Shown: one piece after another, positions 16,580 through 25,549 of the stretch | Layout: each line of letters opens with the position of its first letter | Numbering within the stretch: position 1 is the stretch's first letter | Source: Vitreoscilla sp. | GTDB lineage: Bacteria; Pseudomonadota; Gammaproteobacteria; Burkholderiales; Neisseriaceae | Assembly: GCA_030150505.1 (NCBI GenBank) | Contig: JASLFS010000043.1 | Coordinates: forward strand, 1 to 64,000 | Direction of reading: 5' to 3' | DNA: 64,000 nt | Position numbers and translations under genes: made by a program | The notes under the pieces: generated by a model | What the model was told of the DNA's origin: nothing | What the model saw: only the letters and a program-made list of their open reading frames with translations | Database searches by the model: none

Positions 16580-18574
16580 ATGATGTTTAATAAAATTTTA
16601 ATTGCCAACCGTGGAGAAATTGCTTGTCGTGTGATTCGCACAGCAAAAAAAATGGGTATTAAAACGGTGGCGGTTTATTCGGATGTTGATGCCAATGCTC
16701 AGCATGTTAAAGAAGCTGATGAAGCAATTGCTTTGGGTGGTTTAACGGCTCGAGATAGTTATTTGTTGATTGATAAAGTCATTGCAGCTGCTATTGCAAC
16801 AGGTGCTAAGGCGATTCATCCTGGTTATGGTTTTTTATCTGAAAATGAAGCTTTCGCACAAGCTTGTTTTGATAATGATATTGAATTTATTGGACCGCCA
16901 GTTGAAGCAATTCGAGCCATGGGTTTGAAATCAACCTCAAAAGCCATTATGGAATCAGCTGATGTGCCGCTTACGCCTGGTTATCATGGTCAAAATCAAG
17001 ATGCTAATTTTTTGCATCAGGAAGCTGATGCCATTGGCTACCCAGTGCTAATTAAGGCCAGTGCTGGTGGTGGCGGTAAAGGCATGAGCTTGGTGGAAAA
17101 TAGCGTTGATTTTTTGAGCTCTTTGGAAAGTTGTAAGCGAGAAGCTTTATCTAGTTTTGGTAATGATGATGTTTTAATTGAAAAATACATTACTCGTCCG
17201 CGTCATATTGAAGTTCAGGTTTTTGGTGATAAACAGGGTAATTATGTTCATTTGTTTGAGCGAGATTGCTCTGTTCAGCGTCGCCATCAAAAAGTATTAG
17301 AAGAAGCACCTGCGCCGAATGTGCCTGATCATTATTTACAGCAGATGCGCCAAGCAGCAATCAATGCTGCACGAGCTGTGAATTATGTTGGTGCTGGAAC
17401 GGTTGAGTTTATTGCTCATCAAAGTGGTGAATTTTATTTCATGGAAATGAATACACGCTTACAAGTTGAGCATCCAGTGACTGAAATGATTACTGGTTTG
17501 GATTTGGTTGAATGGCAATTGCGTGTGGCAAGGGGTGAAAGATTGCCTTTGTTGCAAGATGAAATTCAAATGAATGGACACGCATTAGAAGCCAGAATTT
17601 ATGCGGAAGATCCGTATAAAGATTTCTTGCCTGCAGTGGGTAAGATTACGTATTTGTCTTATCCTGAAAATTTGGAGCATGTTCGTGTTGATAGCGGTAT
17701 TGTTCAAGGCGATACCATTAGTTCTTATTATGATCCCATGATTGCGAAGCTGATTGTTAAAGGGGAAACGCGAGCAGAAGCGTTGCAATATATGGAAGAA
17801 GCTTTGGCTGAATTTCATGTTTTAGGGCTAAGAACAAATATCACGTTTTTACATAGTTTGGTTAAATCGCCTTCGTTTTCCAATACCCAATTGGACACGG
17901 GATTGATTGAGCGTGAGCATGATTACTTGTTTGGACAAGCGGCGAAAAAGCCAGTTATGGCTGATGTGGCGGCAAGCATGAGGGTCATCGTTAATCAATT
18001 GCTTGTACAAGAAAATAATGTAATTAAAGCACCATGGAATCAAGTGGATGCATGGCGAAATAATGGTTATGTCACTCACCATATTGGTTTAAAGCACGAT
18101 GAAGATGAAGTTCACTCATGTGTTAAACAGCTGACCTCCAACCAGTTTATATTGGATTTGGCAGGGCAATCATATGAGATTGAGCTGCTGAAGAAAAGTG
18201 AATCGCAATTAAAAATACGTTGTAATCAACATCAGTTTGAGGTGGTTGCATTACAAGATGGGCAACAAGTTGCGGTGTTTATGGATGGTCAGCAATGGTT
18301 ATATGAGTATTTAAATCCTTTTGCTGCGCAAGTTGAAGATGTTGGCAGCAGTGGTAATTTGCAAGCGCCGATGCCAGGAACGGTTGTTAAGGTTTTGGTT
18401 AAGGCTGGCGATGTTGTGAAGCAAGGCGATGCGTTGTTAATTTTGGAAGCAATGAAGATGGAGCATACGATTGATGCACCTGAAGATGGTGTTATTCAGG
18501 AAGTGTGTTTTGATACGGGTGATTTGGTTTCAGATGGCGATGAGTTGATTATCATCGAATCCTCTACAAGTTAG
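16580..18574 (+). CDS. liuD: Methylcrotonyl-CoA carboxylase, biotin-carrying (alpha) subunit
   Basis: A 664-residue subunit with biotin carboxylase and biotin carrier domains. The N-terminal biotin carboxylase shows KILIANRGEIACRVIRTA, IHPGYGFLSEN, the glycine-rich ATP loop IKASAGGGGKGM, and EMNTRLQVEHPVTEMITG. The biotinyl domain ends the protein, with Lys626 in EAMKMEH as the attachment site. The intervening part is the BT-type linker of this branch. It needs biotin, whose synthesis genes bioFCD lie at 30.5-33.2 kb. Two adjacent ATG codons start the frame. Confidence 0.95.
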   Translation: MMFNKILIANRGEIACRVIRTAKKMGIKTVAVYSDVDANAQHVKEADEAIALGGLTARDSYLLIDKVIAAAIATGAKAIHPGYGFLSENEAFAQACFDNDIEFIGPPVEAIRAMGLKSTSKAIMESADVPLTPGYHGQNQDANFLHQEADAIGYPVLIKASAGGGGKGMSLVENSVDFLSSLESCKREALSSFGNDDVLIEKYITRPRHIEVQVFGDKQGNYVHLFERDCSVQRRHQKVLEEAPAPNVPDHYLQQMRQAAINAARAVNYVGAGTVEFIAHQSGEFYFMEMNTRLQVEHPVTEMITGLDLVEWQLRVARGERLPLLQDEIQMNGHALEARIYAEDPYKDFLPAVGKITYLSYPENLEHVRVDSGIVQGDTISSYYDPMIAKLIVKGETRAEALQYMEEALAEFHVLGLRTNITFLHSLVKSPSFSNTQLDTGLIEREHDYLFGQAAKKPVMADVAASMRVIVNQLLVQENNVIKAPWNQVDAWRNNGYVTHHIGLKHDEDEVHSCVKQLTSNQFILDLAGQSYEIELLKKSESQLKIRCNQHQFEVVALQDGQQVAVFMDGQQWLYEYLNPFAAQVEDVGSSGNLQAPMPGTVVKVLVKAGDVVKQGDALLILEAMKMEHTIDAPEDGVIQEVCFDTGDLVSDGDELIIIESSTS

Positions 18575-18583
18575 GAGCGCAGT

Positions 18584-19483
18584 ATGAATTTACCTTCATC
18601 CGTTAAAATTGTTGAGGTTGGCCCGCGTGATGGATTGCAGAATGAAAAAGCAATCATTGATACGGCTGTGAAAGTTGAATTGATTGAAAAGCTTTCAGAA
18701 ACTGGTTTATCAGTCATTGAGGCAACATCATTCGTTTCCCCAAAATGGGTGCCACAAATGGCAGATAACAATGCTGTGTTGATGGCGCTAAAACAAAAAG
18801 AAGGTTTGCATTATCCTGTTTTAGTTCCTAATTTAAAAGGCTTTCAGGGAGCCTTGGATTCGGGGGTAAAAGAAATTGCTATTTTTGCAGCTGCTTCCGA
18901 ATCTTTTTCTCAAAAAAACATTAATTGCTCGATTAATGAATCGATTGAACGTTTTATTCCTGTCATTGAGGCAGCAAAGCAGCATGGTATTGAGGTTAGG
19001 GGTTATGTGTCTTGTATTGCTGCCTGTCCTTATGAAGGCGTTATTCAACCAGATTCGGTGGCTCAGGTTGCAAAAAAACTATATGAATTAGGTTGTTATG
19101 AGATTAGCTTGGGTGACACAATTGGAGCTGGTACGCCAAATCAAATTGCAAAAGTAATTGAAGCAACGGCGAAAGACATTCCATTAAGTGCTTTAGCTGG
19201 CCATTATCACAATACTTACGGCATGGCGATTGCCAATATTTATCAATCCTTACAAATGGGCATGAGTGTTTTTGATTCTTCTGTTGCTGGTTTGGGAGGT
19301 TGCCCTTATGCCAAAGGGGCTGCTGGCAATGTAGCAACCGAAGATGTGGTGTATTTATTAGATGGTTTAGGCATTAAAACAGGCATTGATTTAAATAAAA
19401 TAGTTGAAATAGCCCATTGGATAGCTTCGATTTTAGGCAGAAAACCAAGCTCGCAAGTTGCCAATGCATTAATACAATCATAG
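18584..19483 (+). CDS. liuE: Hydroxymethylglutaryl-CoA lyase
   Basis: A 299-residue TIM-barrel lyase that splits HMG-CoA into acetyl-CoA and acetoacetate, the last step specific to leucine. The N-terminal VEVGPRDGLQNEK holds the catalytic Arg-Asp and metal-binding Asp. A HYHNTYGMA segment gives the metal-binding His pair, and GLGGCPYAKGAAGNVATED carries the active-site Cys signature. AGGAG is followed by ATG nine bases after the liuD stop. Confidence 0.95.
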   Translation: MNLPSSVKIVEVGPRDGLQNEKAIIDTAVKVELIEKLSETGLSVIEATSFVSPKWVPQMADNNAVLMALKQKEGLHYPVLVPNLKGFQGALDSGVKEIAIFAAASESFSQKNINCSINESIERFIPVIEAAKQHGIEVRGYVSCIAACPYEGVIQPDSVAQVAKKLYELGCYEISLGDTIGAGTPNQIAKVIEATAKDIPLSALAGHYHNTYGMAIANIYQSLQMGMSVFDSSVAGLGGCPYAKGAAGNVATEDVVYLLDGLGIKTGIDLNKIVEIAHWIASILGRKPSSQVANALIQS

Positions 19484-19556
19484 CAGTACATAATAAAAAT
19501 AAGCCATTTATAAAGATGGTAAAAACTAAATCAGGGTTTTATATAAGGAGAACATT

Positions 19557-21227
19557 ATGGAGAATCTGAGTTATGTGCACGGAGTATCGGATATCCCATT
19601 GCTAGGAGAAACACTGGGTCAGAATTTTGACAAAGCCAGTCAGCAATATTCAGAACGATTGGCATTGGTTTCTCGTCATCAAAACATTCGTTTAACTTAT
19701 GCTCAATTGCGAGTTGAAGTCGATAAAGTCGCATGCAGTTTACGAAGAATGGGTTTTCAGCCAGGCGATAGATTGGGCTTGTGGGCAACGAATTGTGCTC
19801 AATGGCTTATTATTCAATATGCCACAGCTAAAATAGGTGTGATTTTGGTCAACATGAATCCATCCTATAGACGCACAGAATTAGAATATTCATTAAACAA
19901 AGTAGGCTGTCGAGGTTTGGTGATATTTTCTTCATTTAAAGACAGTGATTATGAAGCAATGGTTTACGACTTGGTGCCAGAGCTAAAATCTTCTCCGATT
20001 GGTCACCTCAATGCAGAAAATGCAGCCACATTAAAATACGTGATTAAGCTAGATGAGGATAGCAGCCCTGGTATGTTGAATTACCATGACTTGTTGCTTG
20101 AGCCAGATAGTAATGAGCTTGATGATTTACAGCAATTAGGAAAGCAATTGCAGTTTGATGATGTGATTAACATTCAGTTTACTTCTGGAACCACAGGTAA
20201 TCCAAAAGGAACCATGCTAACGCATCATAATATTTTAAATAATGGTTTTTTTGTTGGCGAAACCATCAAATTAACGCCAGAAGATAAAGTTGCTATTGCT
20301 GTACCGCTTTTTCATTGCTTCGGTATGGTGATGGGGAATATCGCTTGTGTTAGTCATGGTTCTACCATGGTTTATCCAGCATCTGTTTTTCAGCCATTAG
20401 AAAACTTACAAGCTATTGCAGAAGAAAAATGTACCGCTGCATATGGCGTGCCGACCATGTTTATTACCATGCTTGATCATCCTAAATTCCAAGAATTTGA
20501 TTTATCAAGCTTGCGCACAGGCATTATGGCTGGTTCAGTTTGCCCAATGGAAGTGATGAAACAAGTTATCGAAAAAATGCACATGGAAGAAGTGACCATT
20601 TGCTACGGCATGACAGAAACTTCTCCTGTTAGCATGCAAAGCCATGTTGATGATGCCATTGATAAAAAAGTAAGCACTGTAGGTCGCATTCATCCCCATA
20701 TATCAGTGAAAGTTGTTGACCCAAATGGCGACATTGTTCCTCGTGGCGATGAAGGGGAATTGTGCACCAAAGGTTATTCAGTGATGCGTGGTTATTGGGA
20801 TGATGCCGAAAGAACAGCAGAAGTGATTGATGAATCTGGATGGATGCACACTGGAGATTTGGCCATCTTAGATGAGGATGGATATTGTCAAATCATTGGT
20901 AGAATTAAAGATTTGGTTATTCGTGGCGGAGAAAATTTATTCCCACGTGAAATTGAAGATTTTTTATATACTCATCCAGATATTCTAGAAGTACAAGTTG
21001 TTGGTGTGCCTGATAATAAATACGGTGAAGAGCTGTGTGCATGGATTATTTTGAGAGAAAATGTTGCCATAACAGAACAAAGTATTCGTGATTTTTGTGA
21101 TGGACAGATTTCACGACAAAAAATTCCTCGCTATATTCGCTTTGTAACAGAATTCCCAATGACAGCAAGTGGAAAAATTCAAAAATATAAAATCCGTGAA
21201 GCCATGACTGAAGAATTAGAAGCCTAA
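19557..21227 (+). CDS. AMP-forming acyl-CoA synthetase (YngI-like)
   Basis: A 556-residue ANL-superfamily ligase. The phosphate-binding loop is FTSGTTGNPKGTMLTHHN, the adenine motif is ICYGMTETSPVS, the hinge motif is WMHTGDLAILDEDGYCQIIGRIKDLVIRGGENLFPREIE, and the catalytic Lys lies in MTASGKIQKYKIRE. It matches Bacillus YngI, which sits in a leucine-degradation operon, over its full length. It could activate isovalerate, acetoacetate or another short acid; the substrate is not determined by sequence. AAGGAG precedes the ATG. Confidence 0.88.
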   Translation: MENLSYVHGVSDIPLLGETLGQNFDKASQQYSERLALVSRHQNIRLTYAQLRVEVDKVACSLRRMGFQPGDRLGLWATNCAQWLIIQYATAKIGVILVNMNPSYRRTELEYSLNKVGCRGLVIFSSFKDSDYEAMVYDLVPELKSSPIGHLNAENAATLKYVIKLDEDSSPGMLNYHDLLLEPDSNELDDLQQLGKQLQFDDVINIQFTSGTTGNPKGTMLTHHNILNNGFFVGETIKLTPEDKVAIAVPLFHCFGMVMGNIACVSHGSTMVYPASVFQPLENLQAIAEEKCTAAYGVPTMFITMLDHPKFQEFDLSSLRTGIMAGSVCPMEVMKQVIEKMHMEEVTICYGMTETSPVSMQSHVDDAIDKKVSTVGRIHPHISVKVVDPNGDIVPRGDEGELCTKGYSVMRGYWDDAERTAEVIDESGWMHTGDLAILDEDGYCQIIGRIKDLVIRGGENLFPREIEDFLYTHPDILEVQVVGVPDNKYGEELCAWIILRENVAITEQSIRDFCDGQISRQKIPRYIRFVTEFPMTASGKIQKYKIREAMTEELEA

Positions 21228-21250
21228 ATAAAATAAGAAAGATTGGAGAA

Positions 21251-21946
21251 ATGATGCATAAGATTTATCAAAATGCTCAAGAAGCATTATCTGGTGTGGT
21301 GCAAAATGGGCAAACCATTGCTGTGGGTGGTTTTGGGCTATGTGGCATTCCTGAAGCATTGATTAATGCATTGTGTGATAGCCAAGTGAAAGATTTAACA
21401 TGCGTTAGTAATAATGCTGGTGTCGATGATTTCGGGCTCGGACTTTTATTGCAAACTCGACAAATTAAAAAAATGATTTCATCTTATGTTGGTGAAAATA
21501 AAGAATTTGAGCGCCAATATTTATCTGGGGAATTAGAAGTAGAATTGACGCCACAAGGAACATTGGCCGAAAAATTGCGTGCAGCAGGTGCTGGCATCCC
21601 CGCATTTTTCACAAGAACGGGCGTTGGTACGTTGATTGCAGAAGGCAAAGAATCACGAGAATTTCATGGTAATGAGTATATTTTAGAAGAAGCCATTTAT
21701 GCCGATGTTTCTTTGGTCAAAGCTTATAAAGCGGATGCTTCAGGCAATTTGGTTTTTAGAAAAACAGCGCGAAACTTTAATCCTGAAGTAGCAATGGCTG
21801 GAAAACTCTGTATTGTGGAAGTAGAGCAGTTGGTGGAAGTCGGTGAATTGTTACCAGATGAAATTCATTTACCGGGTATTTACGTTCATCGCATTATTGT
21901 GAATGCAACGCCAGAAAAACGCATTGAAAAACGTGTGACTCGTTAA
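21251..21946 (+). CDS. scoA: 3-oxoacid CoA-transferase, subunit A
   Basis: A 231-residue family I CoA-transferase alpha subunit. The glycine-rich GQTIAVGGFGLCGIPEALINAL at the N-terminus and SNNAGVDDFGLGLLL are typical of the succinyl-CoA:3-ketoacid class. With ScoB it would transfer CoA from succinyl-CoA to acetoacetate, the product of LiuE. The AtoD/AtoA acetate-dependent type is an alternative. It begins 23 bases after the ligase gene. Confidence 0.92.
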   Translation: MMHKIYQNAQEALSGVVQNGQTIAVGGFGLCGIPEALINALCDSQVKDLTCVSNNAGVDDFGLGLLLQTRQIKKMISSYVGENKEFERQYLSGELEVELTPQGTLAEKLRAAGAGIPAFFTRTGVGTLIAEGKESREFHGNEYILEEAIYADVSLVKAYKADASGNLVFRKTARNFNPEVAMAGKLCIVEVEQLVEVGELLPDEIHLPGIYVHRIIVNATPEKRIEKRVTR

Positions 21947-21963
21947 ATAAAAGGAGAATAAAA

Positions 21964-22593
21964 ATGGCTTGGACAAGAGAGCAGATGGTTAAACGAGCTG
22001 CACAAGAATTAGAAGATGGTTTTTATGTGAATTTAGGCATTGGATTGCCAACAGAAGTTGCTGATCACATTCCTGATGGTTTGGATATTTGGTTGCAATC
22101 AGAAAATGGTTTATTGGGTATTGGTCCATTTCCATCAGAAAGCGAAGTGGATGCTGATTTAATTAATGCCGGTAAGCAAACAGTCACAACCAGAAAAGGT
22201 GCTAGCTTTTTTTCTAGCTCAGAATCTTTTGGGATGATTCGTGGCGGTAAAATTAACCTTGCTATTTTGGGTGCAATGGAAGTATCTGAGCGAGGGGATT
22301 TGGCCAATTGGATGATTCCAGGAAAAATGGTTAAAGGCATGGGCGGAGCCATGGATTTGGTTTCTGGCGTGCAGCGCATTATTGTATTAATGGAGCATTC
22401 AACCAGAACAGGGGATTTTAAAATTAAAAAACAATGTGATTTGCCATTAACTGGAAAAGCAGTGGTTGATAGAATCATCACTGAATTGGGTGTTTTGGAT
22501 ATTACACCTGAAGGATTAAAGGTTGTTGAATTGGCCGATGGTGTGACTTTTGAAGCCATTCAAGCCGCAACGGGTGTTTCATTAATCGCATAA
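21964..22593 (+). CDS. scoB: 3-oxoacid CoA-transferase, subunit B
   Basis: A 209-residue beta subunit that carries the catalytic glutamate, Glu47 in LQSENGLLGIGPFP, which forms the glutamyl-CoA intermediate. Other family segments are KGASFFSSSESFGMIRGGKI and GAMEVSERGDLANWMIPGKMVKGMGGAMDLV. It is the last gene of the liu operon, with a strong terminator 20 bases after its stop. The pair closes the pathway by returning acetoacetate to acetoacetyl-CoA. Confidence 0.94.
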   Translation: MAWTREQMVKRAAQELEDGFYVNLGIGLPTEVADHIPDGLDIWLQSENGLLGIGPFPSESEVDADLINAGKQTVTTRKGASFFSSSESFGMIRGGKINLAILGAMEVSERGDLANWMIPGKMVKGMGGAMDLVSGVQRIIVLMEHSTRTGDFKIKKQCDLPLTGKAVVDRIITELGVLDITPEGLKVVELADGVTFEAIQAATGVSLIA

Positions 22594-22613
22594 GTTGAAA
22601 TGATTTAGAGTCA

Positions 22614-22651
22614 AAAAAATCCTATTACTTTAATTGGTAATAGGATTTTTT
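22614..22651. terminator. Bidirectional terminator at the end of the liu operon
   Basis: A perfect 15-bp stem (22614-22628 with 22637-22651, core TCCTATTAC/GTAATAGGA) has an 8-base loop and A/T runs on both sides. It separates scoB from the converging parE. Confidence 0.92.
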
Positions 22652-22678
22652 GATTGTGCACTATTTTAAAATCAGCGT

Positions 22679-24658
22679 TTAAACATCTGCTTCAACTTGA
22701 TCGCCATGTTCTTCCATCCAAGCTCGGCGGCTAGCTGCTTCGCCTTTGCCCATTAGCTTAATGAAAATGTCACGAGTTTGTTCCATTTCTTCAGCCGGAA
22801 TTTGGACTTGTAGAAGCCTACGAGTATCTGATTGCATGGTGGTGTCTTTTAATTGTTCAGGATTCATTTCACCCAAACCTTTAAATCGGCTAATGCTATA
22901 TGCCGATTCTTTGACACCTTCTTTTTTCAAGCGCTCAATAATACTGTCGTATTCTTGTTGATCCAAAGCATACAATTTTCTGGCTGGTTTATTTTTACCT
23001 TGTGAGCTGACATCAATGCGAAATAGAGGAGGTTGCGCAACATAAATATGACCATGTTCAATCAGCTTTGGAAAATGCTTAAAGAACAAGGTTAGTAATA
23101 AAACTTGAATGTGAGAGCCATCAACGTCCGCATCCGATAAAATCGCAATTTTGCCATAACGCAAGCCTGATAAATCAACATCATCTTTGATATCATGTGG
23201 ATCTACGCCAAAAGCAACAGCCATGTCATGAATTTCATTGTTTGCAAATAATTGATCTCGCTGGGTTTCAAGGCTATTTAATACTTTTCCTCGTAAAGGC
23301 AAGATAGCTTGTGTGCCTTTGTCTCTGGCTAATTTAGCTGAACCACCTGCCGAATCACCTTCGACAAGAAATAATTCATTTTCACGAATGTCTTCACTTT
23401 CGCAATCGGTTAGTTTGCCTGGTAAAACAGCAACGCCAGAACCTTTTTTCTTTTCAATTTTTTTAACTGAGCGAATGCGTGCTTGTGCTTGTTTAATGGC
23501 TAATTCAGCAATTTTTTTGCCGTATTCAATATTTTGGTTTAACCATAATTCAATCGGATCGGCGCACACATTGGCAACCAAACGCAAGGCATCACGATTG
23601 GTCAGTTTGTCTTTGGTTTGACCTTGGAATTGCGGGTCCAATAGGCGTGCAGATAAGACAAAAGCCACTTTATTGAAAACATCGTCTGATTGAACTTTTA
23701 CGCCGCGCGGTAGCAAATTATGCAATTGAATAAAATTATTCACTGCATGAAAAACTGCTTGTTTTAAGCCAGCTTCATGTGTTCCACCAAGGGCTGTTGG
23801 GATTAAGTTAACGTAGCTTTCACTTAAAGCGGTACCGTCTTCAATCCACGTTAATGCAAATGAAGCACCTTCGCCTACTGAAAAATCACTTTGCTCATCT
23901 TGAATATAGTTTTCAGCACTGAAAATAGGAACCAGTTCTTCAACATTATTGACCATATCCAATAAGTAGCTCTTTAGCCCTTGAGGATAATGCCATGTTT
24001 GACTATCTGCTTCTTGCTGTTGAGTTTCTTTGTGTAAGGTAACGGTAACACCTGGCAGTAAAACCGCTTTAGAGCGCAATAATCTCTCTAATTCTGCAAT
24101 AGAATAATTGGGGTTTTCGAAGTATTTGCTATTTGGCCAAATGCGAACGGTTGTTCCTTGGTCTTTCTTCGCACAAGTGCCAATTTCAGTTAATGGCTCA
24201 ATGACATCACCGCCAGAAAATGTAATTTTCCAAACTTTGCCATCACGTTTGACTGTCACTTCTAAGCGAGTAGATAGTGCATTGGTGACCGAAACACCAA
24301 CACCATGCAAGCCACCAGAGAAGGCATAAGCTCCGCCGTCTTTTTTATTAAATTTTCCCCCAGCATGTAATTGGGTGAAAACAAGCTGAACAACGCTAAT
24401 TTTTTCTTGTGGATGTAAACCGACAGGAATGCCTCGACCATTGTCACTAACGCTCATGGAGCCATCGGTGTGAATGGTGACATCAATTTTATTAGCATAC
24501 CCACCTAGAGCCTCGTCAGCTGCATTATCAATGACTTCTTGGCATATGTGAGTTGGACTATCGGTGCGAGTGTACATGCCAGGGCGCTCTTTAACGGGCT
24601 CCAAGCCTTTTAAAACGGTTACACTGCTTTCATCATATTGTTTTTGTTGTTCAGTCAT
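22679..24658 (-). CDS. parE: DNA topoisomerase IV subunit B
   Basis: The ATPase subunit of topoisomerase IV, which separates linked daughter chromosomes. The 659-residue length (ATG 24658) fits ParE, not the longer GyrB of proteobacteria. The GHKL ATPase shows VIDNAADEALGGY, DNGRGIPVGLH and GGLHGVGVSVTNALS. The TOPRIM domain shows LVEGDSAGGSAK and ILSDADVDGSHI. The C-terminus ends with RRAWMEEHGDQVEADV, like other ParE. An upstream in-frame ATG at 24706 adds 16 unconserved residues and is rejected. Confidence 0.95.
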   Translation of the reverse strand: MTEQQKQYDESSVTVLKGLEPVKERPGMYTRTDSPTHICQEVIDNAADEALGGYANKIDVTIHTDGSMSVSDNGRGIPVGLHPQEKISVVQLVFTQLHAGGKFNKKDGGAYAFSGGLHGVGVSVTNALSTRLEVTVKRDGKVWKITFSGGDVIEPLTEIGTCAKKDQGTTVRIWPNSKYFENPNYSIAELERLLRSKAVLLPGVTVTLHKETQQQEADSQTWHYPQGLKSYLLDMVNNVEELVPIFSAENYIQDEQSDFSVGEGASFALTWIEDGTALSESYVNLIPTALGGTHEAGLKQAVFHAVNNFIQLHNLLPRGVKVQSDDVFNKVAFVLSARLLDPQFQGQTKDKLTNRDALRLVANVCADPIELWLNQNIEYGKKIAELAIKQAQARIRSVKKIEKKKGSGVAVLPGKLTDCESEDIRENELFLVEGDSAGGSAKLARDKGTQAILPLRGKVLNSLETQRDQLFANNEIHDMAVAFGVDPHDIKDDVDLSGLRYGKIAILSDADVDGSHIQVLLLTLFFKHFPKLIEHGHIYVAQPPLFRIDVSSQGKNKPARKLYALDQQEYDSIIERLKKEGVKESAYSISRFKGLGEMNPEQLKDTTMQSDTRRLLQVQIPAEEMEQTRDIFIKLMGKGEAASRRAWMEEHGDQVEADV

Positions 24659-24711
24659 TTTACTGCCTTGTACTGAGGTAAAAAGGTGGTTATTAAAATA
24701 CTTCAAAAAAT

Positions 24712-24737
24712 AATTGCCTGAAGTTTATCAGGCAATT
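24712..24737 (-). terminator. rppH terminator
   Basis: A 10-bp stem, AATTGCCTGA (24712-24721) with TCAGGCAATT (24728-24737), with a T run on the minus-strand side, lies between rppH and parE. It uncouples the two minus-strand genes. Confidence 0.75.
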
Positions 24738-24747
24738 TTGGTTCTGT

Positions 24748-25269
24748 TTATTTTTTCTCACTAGCTTGTTGAGCTAGATAACATTCTAAACTATCGATTT
24801 CAGGTAGAAATTTTGAAAGTTCTAATAAAGCTTCTTGATAGACATCACGCTTAAAGTCGATAACTTCGTCAATGGGAGCCCAATAGTGATGCCAGCGCCA
24901 AGCATCAAATTCTGGATGAGTGCTAGCACGCAAGGAGACATCAGATTCACGCCCGACTAAACGCAATAAATACCAAATTTGCTTTTGCCCTTTATAAGAG
25001 CCACGCCATTCTCGTCGCACCCAATGCGTTGGTACATCATAACGTAACCAGTCTTTGGTTCTGCCCACAATCTTAACATGATTAGGGAGTAGGCCAACTT
25101 CTTCTAACAACTCCCTATACATTGCTGCTTCTGGGCTTTCACCTGGCTTTATTCCACCTTGAGGGAATTGCCAAGAGTATTCTTTGACACGTTTTCCCCA
25201 AAATACTTCGTTCTGATTATTGGTGATGATGATGCCTACATTAGGGCGATAACCTTCTCTGTCTAACAT
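24748..25269 (-). CDS. rppH: RNA pyrophosphohydrolase
   Basis: A 173-residue Nudix hydrolase that removes pyrophosphate from mRNA 5' ends and so starts decay. The Nudix box GGIKPGESPEAAMYRELLEEVGL occupies residues 38-60. The start MLDREGYRPNVGIII (ATG 25269, GCGAGG upstream) is the conserved N-terminus of the family, so the longer frame from 25335 is not used. WQFPQGGI, HWVRREW and GQKQIWYLLRL are also RppH-like. Confidence 0.94.
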   Translation of the reverse strand: MLDREGYRPNVGIIITNNQNEVFWGKRVKEYSWQFPQGGIKPGESPEAAMYRELLEEVGLLPNHVKIVGRTKDWLRYDVPTHWVRREWRGSYKGQKQIWYLLRLVGRESDVSLRASTHPEFDAWRWHHYWAPIDEVIDFKRDVYQEALLELSKFLPEIDSLECYLAQQASEKK

Positions 25270-25549
25270 AACCTCGCCCAATTTAAATATTGAATGACCC
25301 TGATTTTCCCATAAAAAGACAGTACCCGCTAGCATTCAGTAGGCGAAGAGGTATAAAATAAGTGCCTTCGCGCTGTTAACGCAAATTGTTTCGTGTTTTT
25401 CCAGTAAAAAAACTTGTCACAGGTAGTAAATAACCGTTTAATAGCAACTACGTTGGAGATGGATTAATAAACCGCTTATAAAAAAGATAAAGAGCGGGGA
25501 GAAAAACATAGTTCTTATTACTTTATTATGTGTTAAGGAGAGAAACTTA

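Noticed and set aside
22065..22559. Long open frame (164 codons) antisense to scoB
   Set aside because: It lies wholly inside a well-supported gene, has no ribosome binding site and shows composition mirrored from the sense codons.
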